Source: an uncultured Prevotella sp.
GTDB taxonomy: Bacteria > Bacteroidota > Bacteroidia > Bacteroidales > Bacteroidaceae
Reading direction: 5' to 3'
DNA: 45,675 bases
NCBI GenBank assembly: GCA_900772835.1
Contig: CAAGSA010000042.1
Coordinates: 1 to 45,675, forward strand
Numbering within the stretch: position 1 is the stretch's first letter; each line of letters begins with the position of its first letter. The translations under genes were made by a program, and so were the position numbers. The notes under the pieces were generated by a model. That model searched no databases, was not told the origin of the DNA, and saw nothing but the letters and a program-made list of their open reading frames with translations. Shown one piece after another: positions 33,479 through 41,124 of this stretch.

Positions 33479-34849
33479 ATGAAAACACTGAAAAAAAACG
33501 CCGTCGCCCTCCTTGCGATGGCTGTATGCAGCATTCCGGCAGCAGCCCAGTTGACCGATGCCCAGAGTGCGGCAGTAGAGAAATTCTTCCGTGAGCGCCT
33601 GGAGAACGGCGGACCGTTAACCTGTGCAGAGCCTATGCCGCTGAAGAAACCGCAGGTTGCCGATGCCCGCGCCAGGGTGTGGGCATTGTGGAAAGAGGCA
33701 AACAAGGCATGGACTGCCGAAGAGAAACTCATTCCGCTACAGACGCTCGACAGCACACGCGTGGGAAAATGGACCATCCCGGCAGAACTCGAGCCGGATG
33801 CCGTGATGAATTATTATTACGGCAAGAAGACTACCCCGTCAGCTGCCGCCGCGCCGATGCCCTTCTTCCTGTATCTCCACGGCTCCGGTCCGCGCGACTA
33901 CGAGTGGGCAACGGGGCTTACCCTCGCCCGTCGGTTCAGCGACGCTCCTTCGGTATATTTCATTCCGCAGATTCCCAACGAGGGCAAATACTACCGCTGG
34001 TGGCAGAAGTCCAAGCAGTTTGCCTGGGAGCGCCTTCTGCGCCAGGCATTGCTCAGTCCGGATATCGACCCCAACAAGATGTATGTGTTCGGAATATCCG
34101 AGGGAGGCTACGGTAGCCAGCGCCTCGCCTCGTTCTATGCCGACTATTGGGCCGGCGCGGGACCTATGGCAGGCGGCGAACCGCTGCGCAACGCTCCGGT
34201 GGAGAACTGTTCAAACATAGGATTCTCGTTCCTTACCGGTGCCGACGACCAGGGCTTCTACCGCAACATACTGACCCGTGCCACGCAGGCGTATTTCGAC
34301 AGTATGAGCACCGTCCGCCCCGAACTCTTCAATCACCGCATAGAACTGATTCCGAGCAGAGGCCACCACATCGACTACAGCCCCACCACGCCCTGGCTGC
34401 GCCGGCAGACGCGCAACCCCTTCCCTCGCCATTTCTATTGGGAGGATATGGATATGGACGGCAGATACCGCGACGGCTTCTATAATATATATGTGGAAAG
34501 GCGTGCCAACAAGGATGCCGCCACACGTATGTTCTTCAAGGTGGACATAGAGGAGAACGTGGTCAGAGTGGACGTGAGCGAAGTGGAATACGAGATAACG
34601 GAGCGCGACCCGAACTGGGGCATAGAGATGGCGTTCCGCAAGCACTACAAGGCTCCGGGCAACTGCAGGTTCAGAGTATATCTCGGCGAAGAACTTGTGG
34701 ATATGGACAAGAAAGTGACGGTTGTCGTGAACGGCAAGACTGTGTTCCGCGGCAAGCCCAGGCTGGATGCGCGCAATATTGTCAGCAGCTGTGCCGCGTT
34801 CTTCGATCCCTGCCGCCTGTTCCCGGCAGCAGTGGAGGTGGAACTGTAG
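33479..34849 (+). CDS. Exported alpha/beta hydrolase
   Basis: 456 aa with a signal peptide (ends near IPAAAQ, residue 24). The hydrolase core has the oxyanion segment FFLYLHGSGPRDYEW (129-143), the nucleophile elbow MYVFGISEGGYGSQR with Ser207, and a late SRGHHIDY as likely catalytic His. The N-terminal ~110 residues and the C-terminal ~110 (beta-rich, FRVYLGEELVDMDKKVTVVV) are extra domains. An esterase or peptidase acting in the periplasm is likely; the substrate is unknown. It is the last gene of the mtaB cluster, and the rightward terminator for it lies within the convergent oxyR coding sequence. Confidence 0.8.
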   Translation: MKTLKKNAVALLAMAVCSIPAAAQLTDAQSAAVEKFFRERLENGGPLTCAEPMPLKKPQVADARARVWALWKEANKAWTAEEKLIPLQTLDSTRVGKWTIPAELEPDAVMNYYYGKKTTPSAAAAPMPFFLYLHGSGPRDYEWATGLTLARRFSDAPSVYFIPQIPNEGKYYRWWQKSKQFAWERLLRQALLSPDIDPNKMYVFGISEGGYGSQRLASFYADYWAGAGPMAGGEPLRNAPVENCSNIGFSFLTGADDQGFYRNILTRATQAYFDSMSTVRPELFNHRIELIPSRGHHIDYSPTTPWLRRQTRNPFPRHFYWEDMDMDGRYRDGFYNIYVERRANKDAATRMFFKVDIEENVVRVDVSEVEYEITERDPNWGIEMAFRKHYKAPGNCRFRVYLGEELVDMDKKVTVVVNGKTVFRGKPRLDARNIVSSCAAFFDPCRLFPAAVEVEL

Positions 34850-34875
34850 CATGAATAGCCCAAAAGGGGCATAGC

Positions 34876-34910
34876 CCGCCGCCCCTCAGCCCATGGCATA
34901 GGGGCGACGG
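34876..34910. terminator. GC-rich hairpin between the hydrolase and oxyR genes
   Basis: CCGCCGCCCCT (34876-34886) pairs with AGGGGCGACGG (34900-34910) with one mismatch and a 13-nt loop. No T-run follows on either strand, so it may act as a structure rather than a full terminator. Confidence 0.45.
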
Positions 34911-34912
34911 AC

Positions 34913-35839
34913 TCAAATCCTCTGTTCCGTATTATTATATGAGAGCATGTTCTGCGGAACATGCTTTTTTATTGCCTCCACCACGAGGTTGGCGATGGAA
35001 TGGCGCACAAAGTTCTTGGTGGTCAGCAGCACCACGTCCCTCACCGGTATGGGCAGGGCGAACGGGCGCACGAGTTCTTTCTGCTCGTCGGACAGCTGGC
35101 TGAGGGCGAGTTCCGGAATGAAGGTCACTCCCTGTCCGCTCTCCACCATTCTCATGAACGTCTCGATGCTTCCGAGCGAATATTTCGACTTGCTTTCCGT
35201 GGCAGATTTCAGGTTGCAGAACTTCACGAGCTGGTCGCGGAAGCAGTGTCCCTCGTCGAGCAGCCACAGAAACTCGTTGCCGAGGTCGGAAGTCTTGATG
35301 TTTTTCTTTTCATACAGAGGGTCGCTCTTCGCCACGTATGCGATGAACTGCTCGTAATACATCGAAGTCTGTTCGTAAACATCCAGTTCGTCGAGCCTCA
35401 CCGCTATGGCGGCATCGATGTCGCCGCGGCTCAGCGCCTTCTTTATTTCGGCAGTCTTCATCTCTATGATATGGAAGTCGATGCCGGGGTTTTCCTTCAC
35501 GAGTCTCGTGAAGAATCTGGGCAGCAGATAGGGAGCTATCGTGGGCAGGATGCCAATCCGGAAGATGCCCGACAGCGAGTGCTGCTCTTCGGCTATGATA
35601 TCCTTTATCTTGTTTGCGCGTGCGAGCACCTTCCATGCCTGTTCCACCACGAGTTTGCCGATAGCCGTGGGTGCAACCTGCTGCGACGAGCGTTCAAACA
35701 GCTTCACGCCCAGTTCCTTTTCCAGTTTCTGTATCATCGCGCTCAGCGTGGGCTGTGTCACTCCGCAAGCCTCTGCCGCCTTGGCAAAGTGTCTCATGCG
35801 GTACACCGCCACGATATATTCCATTTGTTGAAGTGTCAT
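34913..35839 (-). CDS. oxyR: Hydrogen peroxide-inducible regulator OxyR (LysR family)
   Basis: 308 aa from MTLQQMEYIVAVYRM at 35839; the ATG at 35872 overlaps the promoter and is rejected. The LysR helix-turn-helix spans about 2-60 (FAKAAEACGVTQPTLSAMIQ). The effector domain carries Cys199 and Cys208 in DEGHCFRDQLVKFC, the redox pair of OxyR at the same spacing and numbering as the enterobacterial protein. It senses peroxide by disulfide formation and activates catalase, Dps and peroxiredoxin genes in Bacteroidetes. It is divergent from a GH3 gene across a repeat-rich gap. Its 3' end contains a plus-strand terminator. Confidence 0.94.
   Translation of the reverse strand: MTLQQMEYIVAVYRMRHFAKAAEACGVTQPTLSAMIQKLEKELGVKLFERSSQQVAPTAIGKLVVEQAWKVLARANKIKDIIAEEQHSLSGIFRIGILPTIAPYLLPRFFTRLVKENPGIDFHIIEMKTAEIKKALSRGDIDAAIAVRLDELDVYEQTSMYYEQFIAYVAKSDPLYEKKNIKTSDLGNEFLWLLDEGHCFRDQLVKFCNLKSATESKSKYSLGSIETFMRMVESGQGVTFIPELALSQLSDEQKELVRPFALPIPVRDVVLLTTKNFVRHSIANLVVEAIKKHVPQNMLSYNNTEQRI
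34944..34970 (+). terminator. Intrinsic terminator inside the 3' end of oxyR
   Basis: AGCATGTTC (34944-34952), a TGCG loop, GAACATGCT (34957-34965) and a T6 run (34965-34970) form a textbook plus-strand terminator for the mtaB-GT2-hydrolase transcript. It lies within oxyR codons near its C-terminus (KHVPQNML). Confidence 0.8.
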
Positions 35840-35871
35840 ATCCGTTCTCTCCTTTTTTTGATGCAATACCA

Positions 35872-35879
35872 CAAAAGTA
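35872..35879 (-). promoter_or_regulatory. -7 element for oxyR
   Basis: TACTTTTG on the minus strand, a full consensus match, 32 bp upstream of the oxyR ATG. No TTG is seen 20 bp further upstream, which fits an activator-dependent or autoregulated promoter. Confidence 0.5.
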
Positions 35880-35996
35880 CGAAAAAAATCAATACACCGA
35901 ACGGATTATCCGTGAAATATGAATACTTGGCGTCTTTTTCCGTCTTCCGGACGAAGAAAACTGCTACCGCCGTAGATAAATACACCGGATGCCCGG

Positions 35997-36094
35997 GATT
36001 TCTATATTGCGTGGCTTGGAACGTACATTCCAAGCCACGGAATGTATATTCCAAGCCACGCAACATACGTTCCAAGCCACGCAATATAGAAATC
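35997..36094. repeat. 29-bp perfect inverted repeat enclosing 21-bp tandem repeats
   Basis: The arms at 35997-36025 and 36066-36094 are exact complements over 29 bp. TTCCAAGCCACG recurs in the same orientation at 36028, 36049 and 36070 (21-bp period) and inverted at 36010-36021. The whole block can fold as a long stem with an internal loop, or as alternative hairpins. It lies between oxyR and the GH3 gene, 118-207 bp from each start. Short ORFs reading through it (FQAT repeats) are shadows. Confidence 0.9.
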
Positions 36095-36128
36095 TGGGGC
36101 ATTTGTCGGTCAATGTATTGCTGTTTAA

Positions 36129-36160
36129 TTTGCATTGTTGGATAAATTTTCCTAAATTTG
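36129..36160 (+). promoter_or_regulatory. Promoter for the GH3 gene
   Basis: TTTG (36129-36132), a 20-bp spacer, then TAAATTTG (36153-36160), a full match. The start would be near 36167, about 38 nt before the ATG at 36205. The repeat block ends 35 bp upstream. Confidence 0.7.
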
Positions 36161-36204
36161 TAGCGCATTTATCTATTGGACTTCAAACTAAAACAAATCA
36201 GGAG

Positions 36205-38775
36205 ATGAAAAAGAAAAACATTCTTGCCGCAGCATTGCTTGCCGCAGCAATGGGCGTTTCGGCACAGTTGCCGTATCAGAACCCGAACCTCACGGCAAAG
36301 GAGCGTGCCGCCGACCTGTGCGCAAGGCTCACCGTGGAGGAAAAGGCGGCACTGATGCAGAACAATTCGCCGGCAATACCGAGGCTCGGCATACCGCAGT
36401 TCGCATGGTGGAGCGAGGCTCTGCACGGCATAGGCAGAAACGGCTACAGCACCGTGTTCCCCTCGTGTATCGGCATGGCGGCATCATTCGACGATGCACT
36501 GCTGAAGAAAATCTATACGGCCGTGAGCGACGAGGGGCGCGCAAAGAACACCGCACAGCGCCGTAAGGGAACGCTGACCACATATCAGGGACTTTCGTTC
36601 TGGACCCCGAACATCAACATCTTCCGCGACCCGCGGTGGGGCAGGGGACAGGAAACGTACGGCGAAGACCCGTATATGAACTCAAGGATGGGACAGGCCG
36701 TGGTGCAGGGACTGCAGGGACCGGAGGGACACAAGTACCGGAAGCTGCTTGCCTGCGCGAAGCACTTTGCCGTGCATAGCGGACCGGAGAAGACGCGCCA
36801 CCACTTCGATATAGAGAACCTCGCGCCGAGAGACCTCTGGGAGACGTATCTGCCGGCATTCAAGGATCTCGTGCAGAAGGCGAACGTGAGAGAGGTGATG
36901 TGTGCCTACCAGCGTTTCGAAGGGGAACCGTGCTGCGGCAGCACGCGGCTGCTGCAACAGATTCTGCGCAACGACTGGGGATTCCGGGGCATAGTGGTGA
37001 GCGACTGCGGAGCGATAAGCGACTTCTGGGTGAAGGGCAGGCACGGCGCGTCGGAGAATGCCGCGTCGGCATCGGCAAAGGCTGTGGCGAGCGGAACCGA
37101 CGTGGAGTGCGGAAGCAACTACAGGCATCTGCCCGATGCACTGAAGGCAGGCGAACTGACTATGGAACAGGTGGACAACAGCGTGCGGTTGCTGCTTGAG
37201 GAACGCTTTGAGTTGGGCGACTTCGACAGCGACGAGCTCGTGGAGTGGACACGCATTCCGGAAAGCGTGGTGGCATGCCCGGAGCACAAGCGGCTCGCTC
37301 TGGACATGGCGAGGGAACAGACCGTGCTGCTGCAGAACCGGGGAGGCATACTGCCGCTGAGCAAGACCGACGACAAGATAATGCTGATGGGGCCAAACGC
37401 CGCCGACTCCACGATGCTCTGGGGCATATACTTCGGACAGCCCACACACACAGTGACGGTGAAGGAGGGAATAGAAAACAAGCTGAACCGCCGGCTGCCA
37501 TACACTATGGGTACGGACATAACGCAGATGCGCGAAACACTGAGCTTCTTCGACAAAATGACGGCAGAAGACGGAAAGCCCGGAATGACGGGCCGCTACT
37601 GGAACAACACGCGCATGGAGGGAGAGCCATGCCTGCAGAAACGCTATGCATCGAAGCTGATATTCGACAACGGCGGCAATACCGCCTTTGAGGCAGGCGT
37701 GAACCTGCAGGATTTCACGGCGTCATACCATGGGACACTTGTGCCGGAGGAGGACGGAATGGTGAGGTTCAATTTCTCGAACAGCAACGGACTGCGCCTG
37801 GTGGTGAACGGCGACACTATATATAATAGGTGGAAGCAGTCGCGGCTGATGAACAATACACGGCAGATGGACGTGAAGGCAGGGCGGAAATACGACATAC
37901 GGCTTGACTATATGCAGCTGTCGGGCGGTGCGAGCCTGAGCTTCGATGTGGCGAAGGTGGTGGAACTTACTCCGCAGGACATCGTGGCAAAGGCCAAGGA
38001 TGCCGAGACGATAATATTCGTGGGCGGCATATCGCCGAACCTGGAGCGCGAGGAAGCAAAAGTGGCAGAGCCGGGATTCGACAACGGCGACCGCACGAGC
38101 ATCGAATTGCCAGAGGCGCAGCGCCAGGTGCTGAAGGCACTGCATGAGGCAGGGAAGCGCATAGTGCTGGTGAACTGCAGTGGAAGTGCCGTCGCACTCA
38201 CCCCCGAGACGGAAACCTGCGATGCCATAGTGCAGGCGTGGTATGCAGGAGAGCAGGGCGGCACGGCAATAGCCGATGTGCTGTTCGGCGACTGTAACCC
38301 TTCGGGCAAGTTGCCCGTGACCTTCTATAAGGACGACTCGCAGCTACCTGCGTTCGACGACTACAGCATGCAGAACCGCACCTACCGCTATTTCCGCGGT
38401 GAACCGCTCTTCCCGTTCGGCTACGGACTGAGCTACACTACGTTCACTCTCGGCAAGCCACGGTTCGACCGCAAGACGGGCAGAATAGTGGTGAGCGTGA
38501 GCAATACGGGACAGCGCGACGGCACCGAGGTGGTTCAGGTGTATGTGCGCCGCGATGCCGACAAGGAGGGACCGCTGAAAACGCTGCGCGGATTCGGGCG
38601 CGTGGACCTGAAGGCTGGCGAGACGAAGACACTGACGCTGGACATGCCGCGCGAAAGCTTCGAATGCTGGGATGCGGCAACGAACACGATGCGTGTGATG
38701 AAAGGCAAGTACACACTGTTCGTGGGCACGTCGAGCCGCGACTGCGACCTGCAGAAGGTGGGCGTCAAGTTGTGA
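36205..38775 (+). CDS. GH3 glycosidase with inserted PA14 domain (beta-xylosidase/beta-glucosidase)
   Basis: 856 aa from MKKKNILAAALLAAAMGVSA at 36205; the longer frame to 35989 runs through the repeat block and is rejected. After the signal peptide the GH3 barrel has FAWWSEALHGIG, NINIFRDPRWGRGQETYGED, ACAKHFAVHSGPE and GFRGIVVSDCGAISDFW, with Asp267 as the likely nucleophile. A PA14 domain is inserted in the second GH3 domain at about 461-585 (GRYWNNTRMEGEP to LDYMQLSGGASLSFDV). A fibronectin type III-like domain ends the protein. The SDCGA motif favours xylan 1,4-beta-xylosidases known from Prevotella, but beta-glucosidase activity is also possible. Periplasmic, monocistronic. Confidence 0.9.
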   Translation: MKKKNILAAALLAAAMGVSAQLPYQNPNLTAKERAADLCARLTVEEKAALMQNNSPAIPRLGIPQFAWWSEALHGIGRNGYSTVFPSCIGMAASFDDALLKKIYTAVSDEGRAKNTAQRRKGTLTTYQGLSFWTPNINIFRDPRWGRGQETYGEDPYMNSRMGQAVVQGLQGPEGHKYRKLLACAKHFAVHSGPEKTRHHFDIENLAPRDLWETYLPAFKDLVQKANVREVMCAYQRFEGEPCCGSTRLLQQILRNDWGFRGIVVSDCGAISDFWVKGRHGASENAASASAKAVASGTDVECGSNYRHLPDALKAGELTMEQVDNSVRLLLEERFELGDFDSDELVEWTRIPESVVACPEHKRLALDMAREQTVLLQNRGGILPLSKTDDKIMLMGPNAADSTMLWGIYFGQPTHTVTVKEGIENKLNRRLPYTMGTDITQMRETLSFFDKMTAEDGKPGMTGRYWNNTRMEGEPCLQKRYASKLIFDNGGNTAFEAGVNLQDFTASYHGTLVPEEDGMVRFNFSNSNGLRLVVNGDTIYNRWKQSRLMNNTRQMDVKAGRKYDIRLDYMQLSGGASLSFDVAKVVELTPQDIVAKAKDAETIIFVGGISPNLEREEAKVAEPGFDNGDRTSIELPEAQRQVLKALHEAGKRIVLVNCSGSAVALTPETETCDAIVQAWYAGEQGGTAIADVLFGDCNPSGKLPVTFYKDDSQLPAFDDYSMQNRTYRYFRGEPLFPFGYGLSYTTFTLGKPRFDRKTGRIVVSVSNTGQRDGTEVVQVYVRRDADKEGPLKTLRGFGRVDLKAGETKTLTLDMPRESFECWDAATNTMRVMKGKYTLFVGTSSRDCDLQKVGVKL

Positions 38776-38786
38776 TGCGCCGCTGA

Positions 38787-38804
38787 GCATTGCAGGGGCA
38801 ATGC
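38787..38804. other. Hairpin after the GH3 gene
   Basis: GCATTGC (38787-38793), an AGGG loop and GCAATGC (38798-38804) form a short perfect stem 12 bp after the stop. No T-run follows at once, so termination is uncertain. Confidence 0.35.
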
Positions 38805-38889
38805 GGAGAAAGAAAATATTTTGTCTGCGGATATAATAAAATGTAAACATTGGCGTTAGTAAGATGAAAGGAACAAAAATATAGAGCCT

Positions 38890-39015
38890 ATGAAACATTT
38901 TACTACAGAAGAAGCGCAGCCGTCGAAGCGTACGCTCGACATAATCAGGGCAATTGCCTATACATACAGAGCGATGAAGCTCGACGGCAGGATGACAGGC
39001 TACTGTCTGACCTGA
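38890..39015 (+). CDS. Small 41-aa protein, function unknown
   Basis: ATG at 38890 and TGA at 39013-39015. The product starts MKHFTTEEAQPSKRTLDIIR and ends LDGRMTGYCLT, with a helical middle containing AIAYTYRAMK. It is soluble, basic, and has no signal or membrane segment. The sequence looks like a family of very short conserved Bacteroidales proteins that I recall only loosely. The ORF is too short for ordinary gene finders. The composition and codon use resemble a real gene more than flanking DNA. A structured GC-rich region follows. Confidence 0.5.
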   Translation: MKHFTTEEAQPSKRTLDIIRAIAYTYRAMKLDGRMTGYCLT

Positions 39016-39025
39016 TGTAAAGAAG

Positions 39026-39087
39026 ACGGGCGGGCGGCACACGATGAGTGTGCCGCCCCGCATAGTCTTGTCTGCACGCCGCCCGTC
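39026..39087. other. Structured GC-rich region upstream of rpe
   Basis: An 11-bp perfect stem (GGGCGGCACAC at 39032-39042 with GTGTGCCGCCC at 39048-39058, GATGA loop) is nested in, or competes with, GACGGGCGG (39026-39034) pairing with CCGCCCGTC (39079-39087). It lies between the 41-codon ORF and rpe. It could be a terminator without a U-run or a leader structure. Confidence 0.45.
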
Positions 39088-39196
39088 AAGCCTGTTGGCA
39101 GGGGGAAAGTTGCTGTGCGGACAAGCATTCCCGGTTAGGATAACGGAAACTTGTGAACTTGAAAAAATAATCAGAAAAACATTTAGAAGAAAAACA

Positions 39197-39847
39197 ATGG
39201 CAACAATGGTATCACCGTCGCTCCTTTCAGCGGATTTCGCAAATCTGAAGAGCGATATCGAGATGATCAACAACAGTGAGGCAGACTGGCTTCACCTGGA
39301 TGTTATGGACGGAACTTTCGTGCCTAACATCTCATTCGGTTTCCCAGTAATCGACGCAGTGGCAAAGATCTGCAAGAAGCCGCTCGACGTGCATTACATG
39401 ATAGAACACCCCGAACGCTACGTGGAGCGCACGGCAAAGACCGGCGCGATGATGATGAACGTGCATTATGAGGCTTGTGTGCATCTGCACCGTACGGTGC
39501 AGGAAATACACGCGGCAGGAATGAAGGCAGGCGTGACGCTGAACCCGTCCACTCCGGTGTGTGTGCTGGAGGATATAATAAACGATGTGGACATGGTGCT
39601 GCTGATGAGCGTGAACCCGGGATTCGGCGGACAGAAGTTCATCGAGAACACCATTGCCAAGGTGGAGCGGCTGCGCGGACTTATAGAGCGCAGCGGTTCG
39701 AAGGCACTGATAGAGATAGACGGCGGCGTGCAGGCAGAAACGGCTCCGCGCCTTGTTGAGGCTGGGGCAGACGTGCTTGTGAGCGGCAGCTATGTGTTCA
39801 AGGCTGCCGACCCTATAGCAACTATCAGGGGGCTGAAGGAGCTTTGA
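39197..39847 (+). CDS. rpe: Ribulose-phosphate 3-epimerase
   Basis: 216 aa from the ATG at 39197 (MATMVSPSLLSADFANLKSD); the in-frame GTG-type start at 39044 lies in the hairpin region and is rejected. The enzyme interconverts ribulose-5-phosphate and xylulose-5-phosphate in the pentose phosphate pathway. Motifs are SPSLLSADF, WLHLDVMDGTFVPNISFGF, DVHYMIEHPERY, VLLMSVNPGFGGQKFIE and IEIDGGVQAETAPRLVEAGAD, which supply the metal-binding His/Asp pairs. The sigma factor gene converges on it with a 30-bp gap. Confidence 0.95.
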   Translation: MATMVSPSLLSADFANLKSDIEMINNSEADWLHLDVMDGTFVPNISFGFPVIDAVAKICKKPLDVHYMIEHPERYVERTAKTGAMMMNVHYEACVHLHRTVQEIHAAGMKAGVTLNPSTPVCVLEDIINDVDMVLLMSVNPGFGGQKFIENTIAKVERLRGLIERSGSKALIEIDGGVQAETAPRLVEAGADVLVSGSYVFKAADPIATIRGLKEL

Positions 39848-39877
39848 TCGGGTATACCGCTTCCAGGGAGGGGTGCG

Positions 39878-40477
39878 CTAAACCACAACCTCAAGCGAAA
39901 GCTTGTTCTTCTTTGCCATGCGGCGGAGGTTGAGAATGGCGTAGCGCATGCGTCCGAGGGCAGTGTTGATGCTGATGCCGGTTGTTTCGGCAATCTCCTT
40001 GAACGACATGTCCTGGTAGAAGCGCATGAAGACAATCTCGCGCTGTGTGGCGGGGAGGAGGTTCATCATCTTCTTCACGTCGCACAGCACCTGTTCGTTG
40101 ACGTAGCGGTCTTCGATGTTTATGTCGAAGATGTTGCTCTTGTCGCAGTCCGTCAGCTCGTTCTCGTTGTTCGTGTCGATGATGTTCTGTGCCTTGTTGT
40201 CGCGGTACCAGTCCATTATCACGTTGTGGGCAATGCGCATGATCCATGCCGCGAACTTGCCGGAACTGACGTATTTCCCTTCCTGCAGCTTCGTGATAAC
40301 CTTCACGAAGGTTTCCTGGAAGATGTCATTCGCCAAGTCCTGCTCGTGTACCACAAACAGAATGTATGAAAACAACTTTGATTGATTGCGTGACAATAGC
40401 AAATCGAAAGCCTGATTGTTTCCGTTTACGTATGACAATGCCAACTGCTCGTCGGTCATTTCATTTAGCTTTATCAT
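39878..40477 (-). CDS. ECF-type RNA polymerase sigma factor
   Basis: 199 aa from MIKLNEMTDEQLALSYV at 40477; a second ATG at 40486 adds three residues. Region 2 (about 20-90) contains LLSRNQSKLFSYILFVV, then ANDIFQETFVKVITKLQEGKY and WIMRIAHNVIMDWYRDNK. Region 4 (about 135-185) contains LLPATQREIVFMRFYQDMSF followed by EIAETTGISINTALGRMRYA. No anti-sigma gene is adjacent, which is unusual for ECF factors, and the group is widespread in Bacteroidetes. It has a perfect promoter at 40606-40637 and a leader of about 120 nt. Confidence 0.9.
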   Translation of the reverse strand: MIKLNEMTDEQLALSYVNGNNQAFDLLLSRNQSKLFSYILFVVHEQDLANDIFQETFVKVITKLQEGKYVSSGKFAAWIMRIAHNVIMDWYRDNKAQNIIDTNNENELTDCDKSNIFDINIEDRYVNEQVLCDVKKMMNLLPATQREIVFMRFYQDMSFKEIAETTGISINTALGRMRYAILNLRRMAKKNKLSLEVVV

Positions 40478-40605
40478 TTTGTTCAATTTTTTAGTGAAGT
40501 AAATGATGTTTCAATAGGCTTTTCTTTTTTACTTGTTATTGTCTGAGGTCTATTAATTGCTGTTTTGCCGCGTACTGGTAAAGCGTTCCGGCGGCATCAC
40601 GTTTG

Positions 40606-40637
40606 CAAAAGTAATGATTATTGTTCGTTTTACCAAA
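40606..40637 (-). promoter_or_regulatory. Promoter for the sigma factor gene
   Basis: On the minus strand, TTTG (40637-40634), a 20-bp spacer, then TACTTTTG (40613-40606). Full consensus match. It faces away from the riboswitch promoter 26 bp further right. Confidence 0.7.
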
Positions 40638-40662
40638 TTTTTATCATTATATTCCGTTTTTC

Positions 40663-40693
40663 TTTGTAGAATGAAAAAAAAACAATACATTTG
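40663..40693 (+). promoter_or_regulatory. Promoter for the cobalamin riboswitch transcript
   Basis: TTTG (40663-40666), a 19-bp spacer, then TACATTTG (40686-40693). Full consensus match, starting near 40700, directly at the riboswitch. Confidence 0.7.
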
Positions 40694-40699
40694 CAGCGG

Positions 40700-40880
40700 T
40701 TAAAGGTTCGCCGATAACGCGATTAAAAGGGAATGGAGTGTAAGTCTCCAACTGTCCCGCAGCTGTAAGCTCCTTTATACCTCTGCCGGCATGAAAGCCA
40801 CTGCCCCTTGATTTCTGTTTTGACGGGCGGGAAGGTTCCGGCGGCGTGGAGCGTAGTCAGAAGACCTGCCTTTATTGTTA
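40700..40880 (+). ncRNA. Cobalamin (B12) riboswitch
   Basis: The conserved core elements occur in order: AAAAGGGAAT (about 40725-40734), CTGTCCCGCAGCTGTAAGC (about 40752-40770, close to the consensus CCCGCAACTGTA), GCCACTG (about 40797), GGGAAGG (about 40829), and the B12 box AGTCAGAAGACCTGCC near 40855-40870. A downstream CTTCT/AGAAG hairpin around 40892-40908 may be the loop that makes the kissing contact. Such riboswitches bind adenosyl- or methylcobalamin and repress expression of transport or synthesis genes. Here no btu or cob gene follows before the terminator at 41125-41158. The call rests on motif recognition, not a covariance model. Confidence 0.9.
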
Positions 40881-41124
40881 TGCAGCGGAATCTTCTCGAT
40901 GTAAGAAGTGGAAGCACAATTGTGATTTTCGTTGGATAGTCAGTCGGATGTCCATTCGCGTGGATTTTTGCGTTGGATGTTGACGGATAAGGCGTAATGT
41001 ATAATTGTCAGCCCAAGCCTGCTTCGTGCAGCCGTTGCAATAGCTATGATCTGTTGCGGTTCTGTGTGGAGCTTGCAGATGGTTTGTGCTGAAGTTTTTA
41101 TACGTGTATTATTTATATAAGTTT
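40881..41124 (+). other. Region between the B12 riboswitch and its terminator; only tiny ORFs
   Basis: About 245 nt with no ORF above 31 codons on the plus strand. Candidates are 40880-40939 (19 aa, MQRNLLDVRSGSTIVIFVG) and 40997-41092 (31 aa, MYNCQPKPASCSRCNSYDLL followed by a tail with two more Cys, five Cys in all). Neither has a recognisable family. It may be the leftover of a deleted B12-regulated gene, a small Cys-rich peptide gene, or a regulatory RNA. Confidence 0.45.

Noticed and set aside
32413..33777. 454-codon minus-strand ORF opposite the GT2 gene
   Set aside because: It is antisense to a clear glycosyltransferase and has no recognisable motif or start context.
34961..36145. 394-codon plus-strand ORF opposite oxyR running into the repeat block
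   Set aside because: It mirrors oxyR, is His/Leu-rich, and its tail is the translated repeat array.
35836..36204. Short ORFs on both strands through the oxyR-GH3 repeats (FQAT and RGLE repeats)
   Set aside because: Their periodic peptides simply reflect the 21-bp DNA repeat, and the GH3 signal peptide gives a better start at 36205.
39044..39196. Upstream extension of rpe
   Set aside because: The added residues come from the GC-rich hairpin region; the conserved protein starts at MATMVSPSLLSADF.
40723..40917. 64-codon minus-strand ORF across the B12 riboswitch
   Set aside because: It is antisense to the conserved riboswitch core, whose base conservation explains the open frame.
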